Source of the DNA: Bradyrhizobiaceae bacterium
GTDB lineage: Bacteria > Pseudomonadota > Alphaproteobacteria > Rhizobiales > Hyphomicrobiaceae
Length of the DNA stretch: 5,627 nucleotides
NCBI GenBank assembly: GCA_947475855.1
Contig: CANJPN010000433.1
Location: 1 to 5,627, forward strand
Direction: 5' to 3'
Positions 5,504 to 5,627 of this stretch are shown here, piece by piece. The translations under genes and the position numbers were made by a program. The first letter of the stretch is position 1. The number at the start of each line of letters is the position of its first letter. The notes below the pieces were generated by a model. That model saw nothing but the letters and a program-made list of their open reading frames with translations, searched no databases and had not been told where the DNA came from.

Positions 5504-5627
5504 TCAGTAGCCGGTGCCGGCCAGGGCCTTGGTCTGCCAGCTTGCGTCGGGCGCCACGTAGTTGGCGGATGCCGGGATTGCCGTCGAAGCGATGGCGAGG
5601 GTCACGGCGAGGGCTGCGAGAACGGTC
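5504..5627 (-). CDS. 3' end of a very small exported protein (signal peptide plus 19-residue mature part); start outside the window
   Basis: The last 40 codons before a TGA at 5504-5506 are visible. They read TVLAALAVTLAIASTAIPAS, then the ANYV junction, and end in NYVAPDASWQTKALAGTGY. The first part is a typical hydrophobic signal-peptide core with an alanine-rich end and a SASA-like AXA site (PASA before N). Cleavage there leaves 19 residues. Only the basic start of the signal peptide should be missing, so the whole protein is probably around 45-50 aa. Nearly every codon ends in G or C or fits the local usage, and the stop is followed by a hairpin, both of which support a real gene. I do not recognise the family with certainty, and no function can be given. 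It converges on lysR. Confidence 0.68.
   Translation of the reverse strand, partial: TVLAALAVTLAIASTAIPASANYVAPDASWQTKALAGTGY

Noticed and set aside
1..5627. CRISPR arrays, tRNA/rRNA genes, transposases or riboswitches
   Set aside because: I saw no regularly spaced direct repeats, tRNA cloverleaf, transposase motifs or known riboswitch pattern on either strand.

Overview
The window is GC-rich DNA from a proteobacterium, most likely an alphaproteobacterium of the Hyphomicrobiales/Rhodospirillales type. Three things point there: a short (about 606 aa) OpgH glucosyltransferase instead of the roughly 850 aa enterobacterial form, a BchC-like zinc-lacking MDR dehydrogenase, and a GC-rich palindromic repeat lying in frame inside a gene. 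The genus cannot be fixed from the sequence.

Layout, left to right. Positions 1-98 (minus) hold the first 33 codons of a gene that leaves the window; its start resembles an Hpt-type phosphotransfer domain, though weakly. Positions 99-414 are a mostly non-coding gap. A strong hairpin with flanking A4/T4 tracts (415-452) ends the next gene. That gene, at 478-2298 (minus), is opgH/mdoH, the membrane glucosyltransferase for periplasmic glucans. Only 47 bp away, and divergent, is an MDR-family dehydrogenase (2346-3389, plus). The MDR gene meets, tail to tail with a 7 bp gap, a tripartite tricarboxylate receptor (Bug/TctC) family periplasmic binding protein (3397-4401, minus). A LysR-family regulator (4527-5444, plus) diverges from the Bug gene across a 125 bp intergenic region with candidate operators. 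The LysR gene ends in a 12 bp perfect-stem hairpin. At the right edge (5504-5627, minus) lies the 3' part of a gene for a tiny exported protein: a signal peptide followed by a mature part of only 19 residues.

Functionally the window is a patchwork. The LysR-Bug pair is a classic regulator/solute-receptor unit, probably for an organic acid, with no TctA/TctB transporter genes in view. OpgH makes osmoregulated periplasmic glucans, but its usual partner opgG is not beside it. No clearly new multi-gene system is visible. The points most worth a second look are the repeat inserted in the dehydrogenase, the minimal secreted peptide, and the paired dyads upstream of lysR.
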